Below, one piece after another: positions 8,812 through 17,285 of a stretch of DNA of 64,000 nucleotides (position 1 is its first letter; the number at the start of each line of letters is the position of its first letter). The stretch spans positions 186,001 to 250,000 of the forward strand of contig NZ_JAHXBF010000005.1 of NCBI RefSeq assembly GCF_020103695.1. The letters run 5' to 3'. A program made the position numbers and the translations under genes. The notes beneath the pieces were generated by a model that did not search any database, was not told the origin of the DNA, and saw only the letters and a list, made by a program, of their open reading frames with translations. This DNA comes from Hyalangium versicolor (GTDB lineage: Bacteria > Myxococcota > Myxococcia > Myxococcales > Myxococcaceae).

Positions 8812-9587
8812 TGACCTCCGCCGCCCCCACGCCGGCCGCCGCGCGGCCGATGATCCAGGTCGTCGACCTGCACAAGACGTTTGGCGAGCAGAAGGTGCTC
8901 ACGGGCATCAACCTCACCATTCCCGAGGGCAGCACGTGCGTGATCCTCGGGGGCTCGGGCTCAGGCAAGACGGTGCTGATGAAGCACATGATCGGCCTGC
9001 TCAAGCCGAACCAGGGCCAGGTGTTCGTGGACGGGGAGGACATCGTCCCGCTGGGGGACGCGGAGATGGAGCGCGTCCGCCGCAAGTTCGGCATGGTGTT
9101 CCAGGCCGCGGCCCTGTTCGACTCGATGAACGTCTACGAGAACGTGGCCTTCCCGCTGCGCGAACACCGCAAGCTGCCCGAGGAGCAGGTCCGCGAGCTC
9201 GTCCGCGCGAAGCTGGACCTGATGGGCCTGTCTCCTTCCGTGGAGGCCAAGTTCCCGGCGGATCTGTCCGGCGGCATGCGCAAGCGCGTGGGCCTGGCGC
9301 GCGCCGTCATCATGGATCCGAAGATCGTCCTCTATGACGAGCCCACCACGGGCCTGGATCCCATCACCACGGACTATGTGGACGAGATGATCCTGGAGGC
9401 GCAGGCCAAGCTGAAGGTGACCAGCGTCGTCATCAGCCACGACATCGCCTCGGCCTTCAACGTGGGGAACTTCATCGCCTTTCTGTCCAAGGGGCTGATC
9501 ATCGAGTTCGGCCCGCCGGAGCAGCTGCGCAACTCCGAGAACCCCATCGTCCAGAAATTCCTTCAGACATGGTTCGGCAAGAACTAG
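8811..9587 (+). CDS. mlaF: MlaF-family ABC transporter ATP-binding protein
   Basis: A 258-residue ATPase with Walker A GGSGSGKT (about 45-52), Q-loop, ABC signature LSGGMRKRVGLARA (about 148-161), Walker B ILYDEPTTGLDP-like segment (VLYDEPTTGLD) and switch His in VVISHD. The LSGGM form of the signature and the strong similarity to MlaF/Ttg2A fit a lipid transporter partnered with MlaE. The open frame continues far upstream through mlaE in another frame; ATG 8811 overlaps the mlaE stop and gives the normal family length. Confidence 0.93.
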   Translation: MTSAAPTPAAARPMIQVVDLHKTFGEQKVLTGINLTIPEGSTCVILGGSGSGKTVLMKHMIGLLKPNQGQVFVDGEDIVPLGDAEMERVRRKFGMVFQAAALFDSMNVYENVAFPLREHRKLPEEQVRELVRAKLDLMGLSPSVEAKFPADLSGGMRKRVGLARAVIMDPKIVLYDEPTTGLDPITTDYVDEMILEAQAKLKVTSVVISHDIASAFNVGNFIAFLSKGLIIEFGPPEQLRNSENPIVQKFLQTWFGKN

Positions 9588-9666
9588 GCCCGGAGAGGGA
9601 AATGCTGGCACGCCCGCCCCAAACCGCTATTGTCCACCCGGCCGGACCCCCTCGGAGCCACTCCAG

Positions 9667-11190
9667 GTGAAGAAGCTCGTCACGCCGTTCCGTGTAGGAC
9701 TGCTGGTCATCGCAGCGGGTGCCTTCTTTTTTGCGTTCTACATGTTCGCGAGGAAGGGAGGCCTGAGCGACAAGGACTCCACCGCCGTGTGGGCCTACTT
9801 CCGGGATGCCTCGGGCCTGAGCGCCAAGAGCCGGGTGCAGATCGCCGGTATCCCCGTGGGAGAGATCAGCTCCATCACCCTGGAGGGCACGCGCGCCAAG
9901 GTGTGGTTGAAGATCCGCCGGGACGTGGAGCTGCACGAGGACGCGGTGCTCACCAAGCGCTCCGAGTCCCTGCTGGGCGACTTCCTGCTCGATCTCAACC
10001 CCGGCACCGAGCAGGCCCCGGCCATGCAGGACAACGGGCAGATCAAGCGGGTGATCGACAGCCAGGGCATGGAGGCCATCTTCCAGTCTCTCACCCAGAT
10101 CACCGCGGACATCCAGCAGGTGACGGGGGCGCTGCGAGACGTGCTCGGCGGAGAGAAGGGCGCCGGCTCGCTGCAGCGCATCGTCGAGAACCTCATCCAC
10201 CTGTCCGAGTCCGTGGACGACACGGTGCGCTCCAGCGGCGAGAAGCTCAACGCCATCCTCACCAACTTCCAGGGCGTCTCCGAGGATGTGCGCGGCGTGA
10301 CGCGCGAGAACGAGGCCGAAGTCACCCGCATCATCGACAACATCGAGGGCATCACCAAGGACGTGCGCGAGGTGCTCAACACCGTGAAGACGGTGGTGGG
10401 CTCCAACCAGGGCGATCTCAAGGAGGGCGTGTCCAGCCTCAAGGACACGATCCAGAAGCTGGACCGCACCCTGGGCAACCTGGAGAAGATCACCGAGGGT
10501 GTGCGCAACGGGGATGGCGTGGTGGGAACGCTGCTGACGGACCGGCAGCTCGGCCAGAAGCTCACGGATGCGGTGAGCGACGTGTCGGACTACGCCACCC
10601 GGCTCACCGGCTTGCAGACGGAGGTGGGGTTGCAGGCCACCTACCTGGTGGCCCAGGGCCGCTCGAAGAACAGCCTCTCGTTGCGGCTCATCCCCAAGCC
10701 GGACAAGTACTACCTGCTCGAGATCATCGACGATCCGCGCGGCCTGGTGGAGGTGCAGGTGGTGCAGAACAACCCGCCCGCCTCCGGCCAGCCGGTGGTG
10801 CAGACGCAGAAGATCATCAAGGAGACCTTCAAGATCAGTGCCCAGTTCGCCAAGCGCTACTACTTCACCACGCTGCGCTTCGGCCTGATCGAGTCCACCG
10901 GTGGCGTGGGCGCGGACCTGCACTTCCTGGATGACGCGCTGACGCTGAAGATGGACGCGTTCAACTTCTCGGCGGAGGAGCTGCGCTACCCGCGGCTGCG
11001 CGCCACGCTGCGTGCCCAGGCCTTCGATCACCTCTTCGTCACCGCCGGCATGGACGACATCCTCAATGCCCAGCAACGCGACACGGCCACCCAGCGCCTG
11101 ATCGCCGGCCGAGACTTCTTCTTCGGCGGCGGCCTCTTCTTCACCGACGATGACCTGAAGGCTTTGCTCCCCTCCGTGCCCGCTCCGTAG
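9667..11190 (+). CDS. mlaD: MlaD-like MCE-domain lipid-transport protein, long form
   Basis: A 507-residue protein starting at GTG 9667 with one N-terminal membrane anchor (about 8-27) and an MCE domain (about 38-115; ASGLSAKSRVQIAGIPVG is the conserved stretch). It is much longer than E. coli MlaD (about 180 residues). Residues 130-310 are rich in D/E/K/T with heptad-like VRGVT..VREVLNTV patterns, suggesting a long helical or coiled segment, and the last 190 residues are beta-rich. MCE proteins form hexameric rings and, in long forms, tubes that carry lipid across the periplasm. It follows mlaE-mlaF by 79 bases, as one operon. The periplasmic MlaC-like partner is 20 kb away at 30.8 kb. Confidence 0.88.
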   Translation: MKKLVTPFRVGLLVIAAGAFFFAFYMFARKGGLSDKDSTAVWAYFRDASGLSAKSRVQIAGIPVGEISSITLEGTRAKVWLKIRRDVELHEDAVLTKRSESLLGDFLLDLNPGTEQAPAMQDNGQIKRVIDSQGMEAIFQSLTQITADIQQVTGALRDVLGGEKGAGSLQRIVENLIHLSESVDDTVRSSGEKLNAILTNFQGVSEDVRGVTRENEAEVTRIIDNIEGITKDVREVLNTVKTVVGSNQGDLKEGVSSLKDTIQKLDRTLGNLEKITEGVRNGDGVVGTLLTDRQLGQKLTDAVSDVSDYATRLTGLQTEVGLQATYLVAQGRSKNSLSLRLIPKPDKYYLLEIIDDPRGLVEVQVVQNNPPASGQPVVQTQKIIKETFKISAQFAKRYYFTTLRFGLIESTGGVGADLHFLDDALTLKMDAFNFSAEELRYPRLRATLRAQAFDHLFVTAGMDDILNAQQRDTATQRLIAGRDFFFGGGLFFTDDDLKALLPSVPAP

Positions 11191-11296
11191 CGGTGGCGTC
11201 TTGACCTGAGGGCCGGAACGTCGTACCCCGTCGCGGCACGGATGCTGCCTGCGCGCCGTGCTGGAAGTCTTCACCCAGCATTACCCAGGAAGCATC

Positions 11297-12220
11297 ATGT
11301 CTCTGCTCGTCGTCGGCTCGGTCGCGCTGGATTCGGTGGAAACCCCCTTTGGCAAGAAGGAGGACGTGCTCGGTGGCTCGGCCACCTTCTTCTCCACCTC
11401 GGCCTCCTTCTTCAACCCGGTGCAACTGGTGGCCGTCGTGGGCGAGGACTTCCCCGAGGCCCACGTCCAGTTCCTCCGCGCGCGCGGTGTCCACCTGGAC
11501 GGCCTCACCCGTGAGAAGGGCCGCACCTTCCGCTGGAAGGGCAAGTACGGCTTCCAGCTCAACGAGGCGCAGACGCTGGACACCCAGCTCAACGTCTTCC
11601 AGAGCTTCTCGCCCCAACTGCCCGAGTCCTACCGCAACGCCCCCTACGTCTTCCTGGGCAACATCCACCCCGAGCTCCAGTCCCAGGTGCTCGATCAGGT
11701 GAAGGCGCCTCGGCTGGTGGCCGCCGACACGATGAACTTCTGGATCCAGGGCACCCGCGACGCGCTGCTCAAGACGCTCAAGCGCGTGGATCTGCTCTTC
11801 GTCAACGACGCGGAGATCCGCCAGCTCTCCGGCGAGCACAACATCGTCAAGGCCGCCCGCGCCGTGCTCTCCATGGGCCCCAGCCGCGTCGTCGTGAAGC
11901 GCGGCGAGTACGGCGCGCTGCTCTTCGAGCGCGAGCACATCTTCGCCTGCCCGGCCTTCCCGCTCGAGGACGTGTTCGATCCCACCGGCGCCGGCGACAC
12001 CTTCGCCGGCGGCTTCATGGGCACCCTGGCCACCGCCGATCGCTTCGAGCCGGACATCCTCCGCCGCGCCATGGTCATGGGCAGCGTGATGGCCTCCTTC
12101 ACCGTGGAGCGCTTCAGCCTGGACCGCCTGCGCGATCTCACCCGCCAGGAGATCCACCGCCGCTTCAGTGAATTCAAGCGGTTGACCCACTTCGACGATC
12201 TCGGCCCCCTGGAGAGCTGA
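11297..12220 (+). CDS. PfkB/ribokinase-family sugar kinase
   Basis: A 307-residue cytoplasmic kinase. The N-terminus MSLLVVGSVALDSV and GGSATFF (substrate-binding GG motif) and the C-terminal signature DPTGAGDTFAGGF (about 227-239), with its catalytic Asp and anion-hole glycines, define the PfkB family. The substrate (ribose, fructose, adenosine or other) is not evident. An in-frame TTG lies 13 codons upstream, but ATG 11297 has AGGAAG at normal spacing and begins exactly at the family N-terminus. Confidence 0.87.
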   Translation: MSLLVVGSVALDSVETPFGKKEDVLGGSATFFSTSASFFNPVQLVAVVGEDFPEAHVQFLRARGVHLDGLTREKGRTFRWKGKYGFQLNEAQTLDTQLNVFQSFSPQLPESYRNAPYVFLGNIHPELQSQVLDQVKAPRLVAADTMNFWIQGTRDALLKTLKRVDLLFVNDAEIRQLSGEHNIVKAARAVLSMGPSRVVVKRGEYGALLFEREHIFACPAFPLEDVFDPTGAGDTFAGGFMGTLATADRFEPDILRRAMVMGSVMASFTVERFSLDRLRDLTRQEIHRRFSEFKRLTHFDDLGPLES

Positions 12221-12362
12221 GGAGAAGGCTGAAAAAACCGTCCTCCCGGACTTGACGGGTGTGGGTCCGATCCGTAGGGTGCGACCCCACTGTCATTTTC
12301 CAGGCTCTTGGAAGAAGATGGGGGCGAGGTCCGTGAGCGTGTCCGTGGAGGAAGTCGGGTCG

Positions 12363-12704
12363 ATGGAGAACCGGAAGTTCGGGCGAGTGCCGTCCCGCAT
12401 GCGCTGCTGGTGCGAGGGGGACAACGTCACCCTGTACTCGCGAGTGGGCAACCTGAGCGAGGGCGGTCTCTTCGTTCGCACCAGCACTCCGCTGCGGCAG
12501 GGCGTGCAGGCGACGGTCCGCCTGGGCGTGGGGGAAGAGGACGATCGGCAGGTGCAGACATTGGTCAAGGTGGTGTGGACGCGCCACAATGACAAGCAGT
12601 GGCCCTCGGGTATGGGGCTGAAGTTCGAGTCGCTCGATGCTGCGAGCCTGGAGCGGCTGAGGCAGATCATCTCGTACGAACGAGCGCGCTGGCCCGGGGC
12701 TTGA
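12363..12704 (+). CDS. PilZ-domain protein
   Basis: A 113-residue single-domain protein. The N-terminal RKFGRVPSRMR and GNLSEGGLFV segments correspond to the RxxxR and D/NxSxxG motifs by which PilZ domains bind cyclic-di-GMP; here Asn replaces the usual Asp, which other PilZ proteins tolerate. The frame extends upstream to 12252, but ATG 12363 has a strong GGAGGAAG (12347-12354) at eight bases and is preferred. Known roles of such proteins are control of motility, polysaccharide or gene expression. A diguanylate cyclase is encoded at 22.0 kb in this window. Confidence 0.82.
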   Translation: MENRKFGRVPSRMRCWCEGDNVTLYSRVGNLSEGGLFVRTSTPLRQGVQATVRLGVGEEDDRQVQTLVKVVWTRHNDKQWPSGMGLKFESLDAASLERLRQIISYERARWPGA

Positions 12705-12740
12705 GCGGCCCGGAGGTCGACGGGGCGAGGCACACCACGC

Positions 12741-13472
12741 ATGCGGATCGCGGTCATCTCCGACATCCACTCCAACATCGAGGCCCTCACGGAGGTGCTC
12801 CGAGCAGCGGACCGGCACAAGGTGGACCGGATCGTCTCGCTGGGAGACATCGTGGGCTACGGAGCTTCCCCCAACGAGTGTTGTGATCTGGTGCGCTCGG
12901 TGACGGAGGTGACGCTGCTGGGCAACCATGACGCCGCGGTGGCCGGGCGCATGGACTACTCGTACTACTACGACGCGGCCCGGCATGCGCTGGACTGGTC
13001 GGCCAGCGTGCTCCGGGAAGAGAACCTGGGGTGGCTGAGGAGCCTGCCGTACACGTACCGGATTGGCGAGGTGGGCTTCTGCCACGGCTCGCCCATCGAG
13101 CCCAAGGCTTACGAGTACATCTTCGCGCTGGAGCAGGCCCGGGAGCTGACGCCGTTCGTGGCGGAGCTTCCGGAAGTCACGTTCATCGGGCACAGCCACC
13201 TGTGCAAGGCGTTCGCCATCGGCAACGGCGAGGTGAACGACGTGGTGGCCCAGAAGTTCGGCATCCGGCGGGGCTACAAGTACATCATCTCGGTGGGCAG
13301 CGTGGGGCAGCCGCGGGACTACGACAACCGGGCCTGCTTCGTGATCTGCGACACGGACGCGCGCACGGTGGAGTACACGCGCGTGGAGTACGACATCGAG
13401 ACGGCGGCGCAGAAGATCTTCGATGCGGATCTGGCGCTGAACTTCGGCAAGCGGCTGTTCCTGGGCGTCTGA
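12741..13472 (+). CDS. metallophosphoesterase (calcineurin-like)
   Basis: A 243-residue cytoplasmic enzyme with the full metallophosphatase motif series: SDIHSN (Asp8, His10), GDIVGYG, GNHD and FCHGSP, then GHSHLCKAF near 148-156. These coordinate two metal ions for phosphoester hydrolysis. It resembles YfcE/MJ0936-type phosphodiesterases and diadenosine-tetraphosphatase-like enzymes; substrate unknown. It lies 36 bases after the PilZ gene on the same strand, so the two are probably co-transcribed. Confidence 0.88.
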   Translation: MRIAVISDIHSNIEALTEVLRAADRHKVDRIVSLGDIVGYGASPNECCDLVRSVTEVTLLGNHDAAVAGRMDYSYYYDAARHALDWSASVLREENLGWLRSLPYTYRIGEVGFCHGSPIEPKAYEYIFALEQARELTPFVAELPEVTFIGHSHLCKAFAIGNGEVNDVVAQKFGIRRGYKYIISVGSVGQPRDYDNRACFVICDTDARTVEYTRVEYDIETAAQKIFDADLALNFGKRLFLGV

Positions 13473-13567
13473 GCCCGGGGCTCGGCGCTCGCCCGGCGCT
13501 CGTCCGGTGCTCTGTGGCCCGCCGAAATGCGGCGAGGCGGCCGGAAACGTGGCATAAACCGCCAACT

Positions 13568-14299
13568 GTGCGGATCCACAGCCTGACGACCCTGAGTCGG
13601 CCCCTCGTGGGCCTTGTCTCCACCGTCCTGATCGCGCTGGCACCGGCCGGGTGCAAGAAGGACTCTGGCCCGCCGTCGCCCGAGTACGAGCAGGCCCACC
13701 AACGCTTCAGCAAGATCTACGCGCAGAAGCTGGATCAAGCGTTCCTCGATCCAGAGATGGATGCGATCGACGCGCTGCTCGAGCAGGTGCCCGCGGACAG
13801 CATGGACGCGCCATCGGCCAAGGAGCTGCAGCAGCGCATCAAGGCCGGGCGGGCGAAGATGGAGGCGGCCCAGGAGGAGCAGCAGGAGGCCATCGAGTCG
13901 GCGCACCAGGTGGACTCGGTGCCCTCATCGCCCGAGCCTGAGGCCGAGCCCGAGCCCACGCCGCCTCCCGCGGAGCCGAAGGACGCGGGGACACCGGATC
14001 TAGGCCCGGTGGCGGGGTCGCCAGCGTCCGAGCTCACGGCGGGCTACCTGGGCTGCTTCCAGGCGGGCAAGCCCATCGACATTCAGGGCAAGGGCCTGCG
14101 GGACGCCTGGGAGATGTCCAGCAGGGCACGTTGCAGCCAGCAGTACCCGGCCTTTGTGGGACAGGTGGTGCTGGTTGAAGACGGGAAGGTCCTGGCGATG
14201 TTACCCAAGAGCGCCATTGTCACGACGTACAAGCTGCAGGACGGGGGAACGTCGACCGGGAACCCCAATACGGAGAAGAGCCCCGGTCCGACGAAGTAA
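13568..14299 (+). CDS. lipoprotein with acidic Pro/Glu-rich linker
   Basis: A 243-residue predicted lipoprotein starting at GTG 13568. The signal peptide ends in APAGC with Cys29 as lipidation site. Residues 35-115 are helical and charged (AQEEQQEAIESA). A disordered linker of alternating Glu, Pro and Ala follows (about 120-145). The C-terminal region has Cys pairs around GCFQAGK and ARCSQQY, possibly a disulfide. I do not recognise a family. The frame extends upstream through the phosphoesterase gene, but only this start gives a signal peptide. Confidence 0.65.
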   Translation: MRIHSLTTLSRPLVGLVSTVLIALAPAGCKKDSGPPSPEYEQAHQRFSKIYAQKLDQAFLDPEMDAIDALLEQVPADSMDAPSAKELQQRIKAGRAKMEAAQEEQQEAIESAHQVDSVPSSPEPEAEPEPTPPPAEPKDAGTPDLGPVAGSPASELTAGYLGCFQAGKPIDIQGKGLRDAWEMSSRARCSQQYPAFVGQVVLVEDGKVLAMLPKSAIVTTYKLQDGGTSTGNPNTEKSPGPTK

Positions 14300-14341
14300 G
14301 CCGGCCGCCTCCGCCTCCCACCTTCGAGATCTTCGCTCGCG

Positions 14342-15184
14342 ATGAACGAACAGACCTTCATGAAGTTGATGCAGATCCTTCCCAAGTCCGCCCTGTCGTC
14401 GGCGGTGGGGGTGGCCACGCGGCTGCCCGCTCCGGCGCCGGTGCACCGCATGGCGATGAAGGCGTTCGCCAAGGCGTACCAGGTGGACATGCAGGAGGCC
14501 GAGCACTCGTTCGAGCGCTACTCCACCTTCGCGGAGTTCTTCACCCGAGGGCTGAAGCCGGGGCTGCGTCCGGTGGACGCGGGGGAGAAGGTGGTGGTTT
14601 CGCCGGTGGACGGGCGGGTGTCGCAGGTGGGGTACTCGGACAACGGGCGGTGCCTGCAGGCCAAGGGCATCGAGTACACCGTGGACGAGTTGCTGGGAGA
14701 CAAGGCAGCGGCGGCGCCGTTCCACGGGGGAGCGTGGACGACGCTGTACCTGTCGCCTCGGGACTATCACCGCATCCACGCGCCGCTGGCGGGGACGATC
14801 ACGGGCTACGCGTACATCCCGGGCGAGTTCTGGCCGGTGAACCCGGCGTCGGTGAAGAACAAGCAGTCGCTGTTTTGCGTTAACGAGCGGCTGGTGACGT
14901 ACCTGGACACGGTGGCGGGCAAGTGCGCGGTGGTGAAGGTGGGCGCCACGTGCGTGTCGCGGATCAAGGCGTCGTATGACGACGTGCTGACCCATACGGG
15001 CAAGCCGGGGAAGGTGCACCAGTACGAGACGCACCTGCCGGTGGACAAGGCCGGGGAGCTGGGGCGGTTCGAGATGGGATCCACGGTGATCCTGCTGTTC
15101 GAGCCCAAGCGGGTGAAGTGGGACGACAGCCTGCAGCCGGAGACGGTGGTTCGGATGGGGCGGCGTATCGGGGAGATCGTGTGA
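14342..15184 (+). CDS. psd: phosphatidylserine decarboxylase proenzyme
   Basis: A 280-residue membrane-associated enzyme that converts phosphatidylserine to phosphatidylethanolamine. Diagnostic parts are FFTRGLKPGLRP (about 61-72), VVSPVDGRV (catalytic Asp region, about 82-90), the His in SPRDYHRIHAP and the self-cleavage motif near the C-terminus, here MGST (about 249-252) where LGST is usual; cleavage before Ser would create the pyruvoyl cofactor. Met for Leu at that place is conservative. The stop overlaps hisS by four bases (GTGA). Confidence 0.93.
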   Translation: MNEQTFMKLMQILPKSALSSAVGVATRLPAPAPVHRMAMKAFAKAYQVDMQEAEHSFERYSTFAEFFTRGLKPGLRPVDAGEKVVVSPVDGRVSQVGYSDNGRCLQAKGIEYTVDELLGDKAAAAPFHGGAWTTLYLSPRDYHRIHAPLAGTITGYAYIPGEFWPVNPASVKNKQSLFCVNERLVTYLDTVAGKCAVVKVGATCVSRIKASYDDVLTHTGKPGKVHQYETHLPVDKAGELGRFEMGSTVILLFEPKRVKWDDSLQPETVVRMGRRIGEIV

Positions 15185-16503
15185 GCCAGAAGATCAGCGG
15201 TGTGAAGGGGATGAACGATCTGCTGCCGGGCGAGCTGAGCTCGGACATGGCGCCGATCGAGACGTGGCAGTTCGTGGAGCGTGCGACGCGCGAGGTGTTC
15301 TCGCGGTTCGGTTATGGCGAGGTCCGCACGCCGGTGCTGGAGGACACGGGGCTCTTCGTGCGCAGCGTGGGCGAGGAGACGGACATCGTCGGCAAGGAGA
15401 TGTACACCTTCGAGGACAAGGGCGGCCGTAGCCTGTCCCTGCGTCCGGAGGGGACGGCTCCGGCGGTGCGGGCGTACATCGAGCACTCGGTATCGAACCA
15501 GGAGCCGTTGACGCGTTGGTACTACGTGGGGCCGATGTTCCGGTACGAGCGGATGAAGACGGGCCGCTACCGGCAGTTCTATCAGATCGGGGCGGAGGCG
15601 CTGGGCTCGAAGGAGGCCGCGCAGGACGTCGAGTTGATGGACATGGTGGTGCAGCTGCTGGAGCGGATCGGGCTGAAGGACATCTCGCTGAACCTGAACT
15701 CGCTCGGGGATGACGCGTGCCGGCCTGCGTATCAGCAGAAGCTGGTGGGCTACCTGAAGTCGCACCGCGAGGAGTTGTGCGAGGACTGCCAGCGGCGGCT
15801 CGAGACGAACCCTCTGCGGGTGTTGGACTGCAAGAACCCGAAGTGCCAGGCGGTGGTGCAGGCGGCGCCGAACATCCTCCAGGAACTGTGCGAGCCGTGT
15901 AAGGCGCACTTCGACGAGGTGAAGCGGAAGCTGGACGCGCTGGGGATCCGGTACGTGGTGAATCCGCAGATCGTGCGCGGGTTGGACTACTACACGCGGA
16001 CGACGTTCGAGTTCATCGCGGCGCACCCGGCGTTGGGAACGGCGAGCACGGTGGGCGGAGGCGGGCGGTACGACAAGCTGCTGAAGGCGTTGGGCGGGCC
16101 GGATGTGCCGGCGGTGGGCTTCGCGCTGGGGATGGATCGGCTGACGCTGCTGCTGAAGGAGAGCGGGCAGAAGTTCAGTGATCCTCCGGACCTGTTCGTG
16201 GCGGTGGCGGACGAGGGCTCCGCGGATGCGGCGTTCACGTTGGCCAGCAAGCTGCGGAAGGAAGGGCTGCGGGTGGAGTTCGACACGCGCGGCGGCAGCC
16301 TGAAGAGCCAGATGAAGCGGGCGGACAAGACGAAGGCGCGCTTCACGTTGGTGCTGGGACAGGCGGAGCGGGAGAGCGGCAAGGCACAGCTCAAGCCGAT
16401 GGCGGGCGGTGATCCGATTGCGGTGTCACTGACCGAGGTGACTCAGGCCGTGCGTTCCGCGCCCCAGGCTCCTGCGCCCCAGGCCACTGCGGCTCAGGGC
16501 TGA
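15181..16503 (+). CDS. hisS: histidyl-tRNA synthetase
   Basis: A 440-residue class II aminoacyl-tRNA synthetase that charges tRNA-His. It shows the HisRS N-terminus (GMNDLLPGE), motif 2 (GPMFRYERMKTGRYRQFYQIG), the histidine-binding VRGLDYYTRTTFE (HisA motif) and motif 3 near FALGMDRLTLLL, followed by the anticodon-binding domain (about 340-425). A CxxC pair and nearby CxxxxC (about 199-245) form an insertion with possible metal binding. The C-terminus has a short Pro/Ala/Gln tail beyond the usual end. GTG 15181 overlaps psd and is preferred over an in-frame upstream extension. The convergent lipoprotein gene ends only three bases away. Confidence 0.95.
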   Translation: MSQKISGVKGMNDLLPGELSSDMAPIETWQFVERATREVFSRFGYGEVRTPVLEDTGLFVRSVGEETDIVGKEMYTFEDKGGRSLSLRPEGTAPAVRAYIEHSVSNQEPLTRWYYVGPMFRYERMKTGRYRQFYQIGAEALGSKEAAQDVELMDMVVQLLERIGLKDISLNLNSLGDDACRPAYQQKLVGYLKSHREELCEDCQRRLETNPLRVLDCKNPKCQAVVQAAPNILQELCEPCKAHFDEVKRKLDALGIRYVVNPQIVRGLDYYTRTTFEFIAAHPALGTASTVGGGGRYDKLLKALGGPDVPAVGFALGMDRLTLLLKESGQKFSDPPDLFVAVADEGSADAAFTLASKLRKEGLRVEFDTRGGSLKSQMKRADKTKARFTLVLGQAERESGKAQLKPMAGGDPIAVSLTEVTQAVRSAPQAPAPQATAAQG

Positions 16504-16506
16504 TGG

Positions 16507-17031
16507 CTACTTGTTCGCCTGTTCGGCATTCACTCCGACGACTCGAGTCTTGCCGTCCTTGTCGACCTCGAGCCGGAGCTGTGGCTTTTCCTGGGCATCG
16601 TTGATGATGATGCTCGCCACACCCTTCTCCACGCCGATGACGATGCGCTCCTTCCAGTCCTGGCGGAAGGTGATGTTGGGCTGTCCCTTGATGAGGCCGA
16701 TGCACATCGCCTCGTAGCCCTCGGTGCTGTCGAAGCACAGCCCGTTGATACCGACGGGCTCGAGCATGCCCAGCCCACCCACCTCGTTTCCGGACGCGTC
16801 CATGAACTGGATGCCATAGGCCGTCACTGCGCGCTTGAGGCCCTTGGGATCTGGCAGCGGCGCACCAATGCGGAGGCGAGCCTGACCGTGCTCGTCGACG
16901 ATGTTCACCTCTCGCACCGTGATGGAGTCTGTGGGTTGAGTCGAAGCCTTGACGCTTGAACACGCTCCGAGGGCAGACACGGCGCAGATACCGAGAACGA
17001 TCGACACGAGACGACCAAGCGGTTTCGACAT
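16507..17031 (-). CDS. lipoprotein of unknown function
   Basis: A 174-residue lipoprotein with signal peptide ending SALGAC (Cys24 lipidated). The mature protein is beta-rich with alternating hydrophobic strands: ITVREVNIVDEHGQARLRIG is a pattern seen in repeat-like beta solenoids or immunity-type envelope proteins, and similar 'v.i.D..g..rl.l' units recur near 145-160. One Cys pair (about 98 and 110) might bridge. I do not recognise a named family. Transcribed convergently to hisS. Confidence 0.65.
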   Translation of the reverse strand: MSKPLGRLVSIVLGICAVSALGACSSVKASTQPTDSITVREVNIVDEHGQARLRIGAPLPDPKGLKRAVTAYGIQFMDASGNEVGGLGMLEPVGINGLCFDSTEGYEAMCIGLIKGQPNITFRQDWKERIVIGVEKGVASIIINDAQEKPQLRLEVDKDGKTRVVGVNAEQANK

Positions 17032-17285
17032 GGAGGGGTATCCTTTCGAAGCGTCAACCTAGAGGATGCCGTTCCCGTTCTGAGCCATGGCTGCGCGTTC
17101 ATTGCGCCATGGTTGCGTCATGATGAACACTGCCAGGTGGAGTGCCTCGCGTCAGTGCTCGACTGGACAGCGAGCGGCAGTGGGCTCCCCTGTGCCGGGG
17201 GAACTAGGTTACCAGGGGGTGTACCGCGCAGGCTGGCTCACAGGGGACCGTGCCTGTTCGTGCGGAGAGGGAAGGAGCAGGCACG

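Noticed and set aside
9499..11274. A 591-codon minus-strand frame over mlaD.
   Set aside because: Antisense to the MCE-domain gene with low-complexity His/Glu/Arg composition.
13473..13567. Short GC-rich repeats CGGCGCTCG after the phosphoesterase gene as a terminator.
   Set aside because: Three similar direct repeats but no stable stem with a U tract; likely chance in GC-rich spacer.
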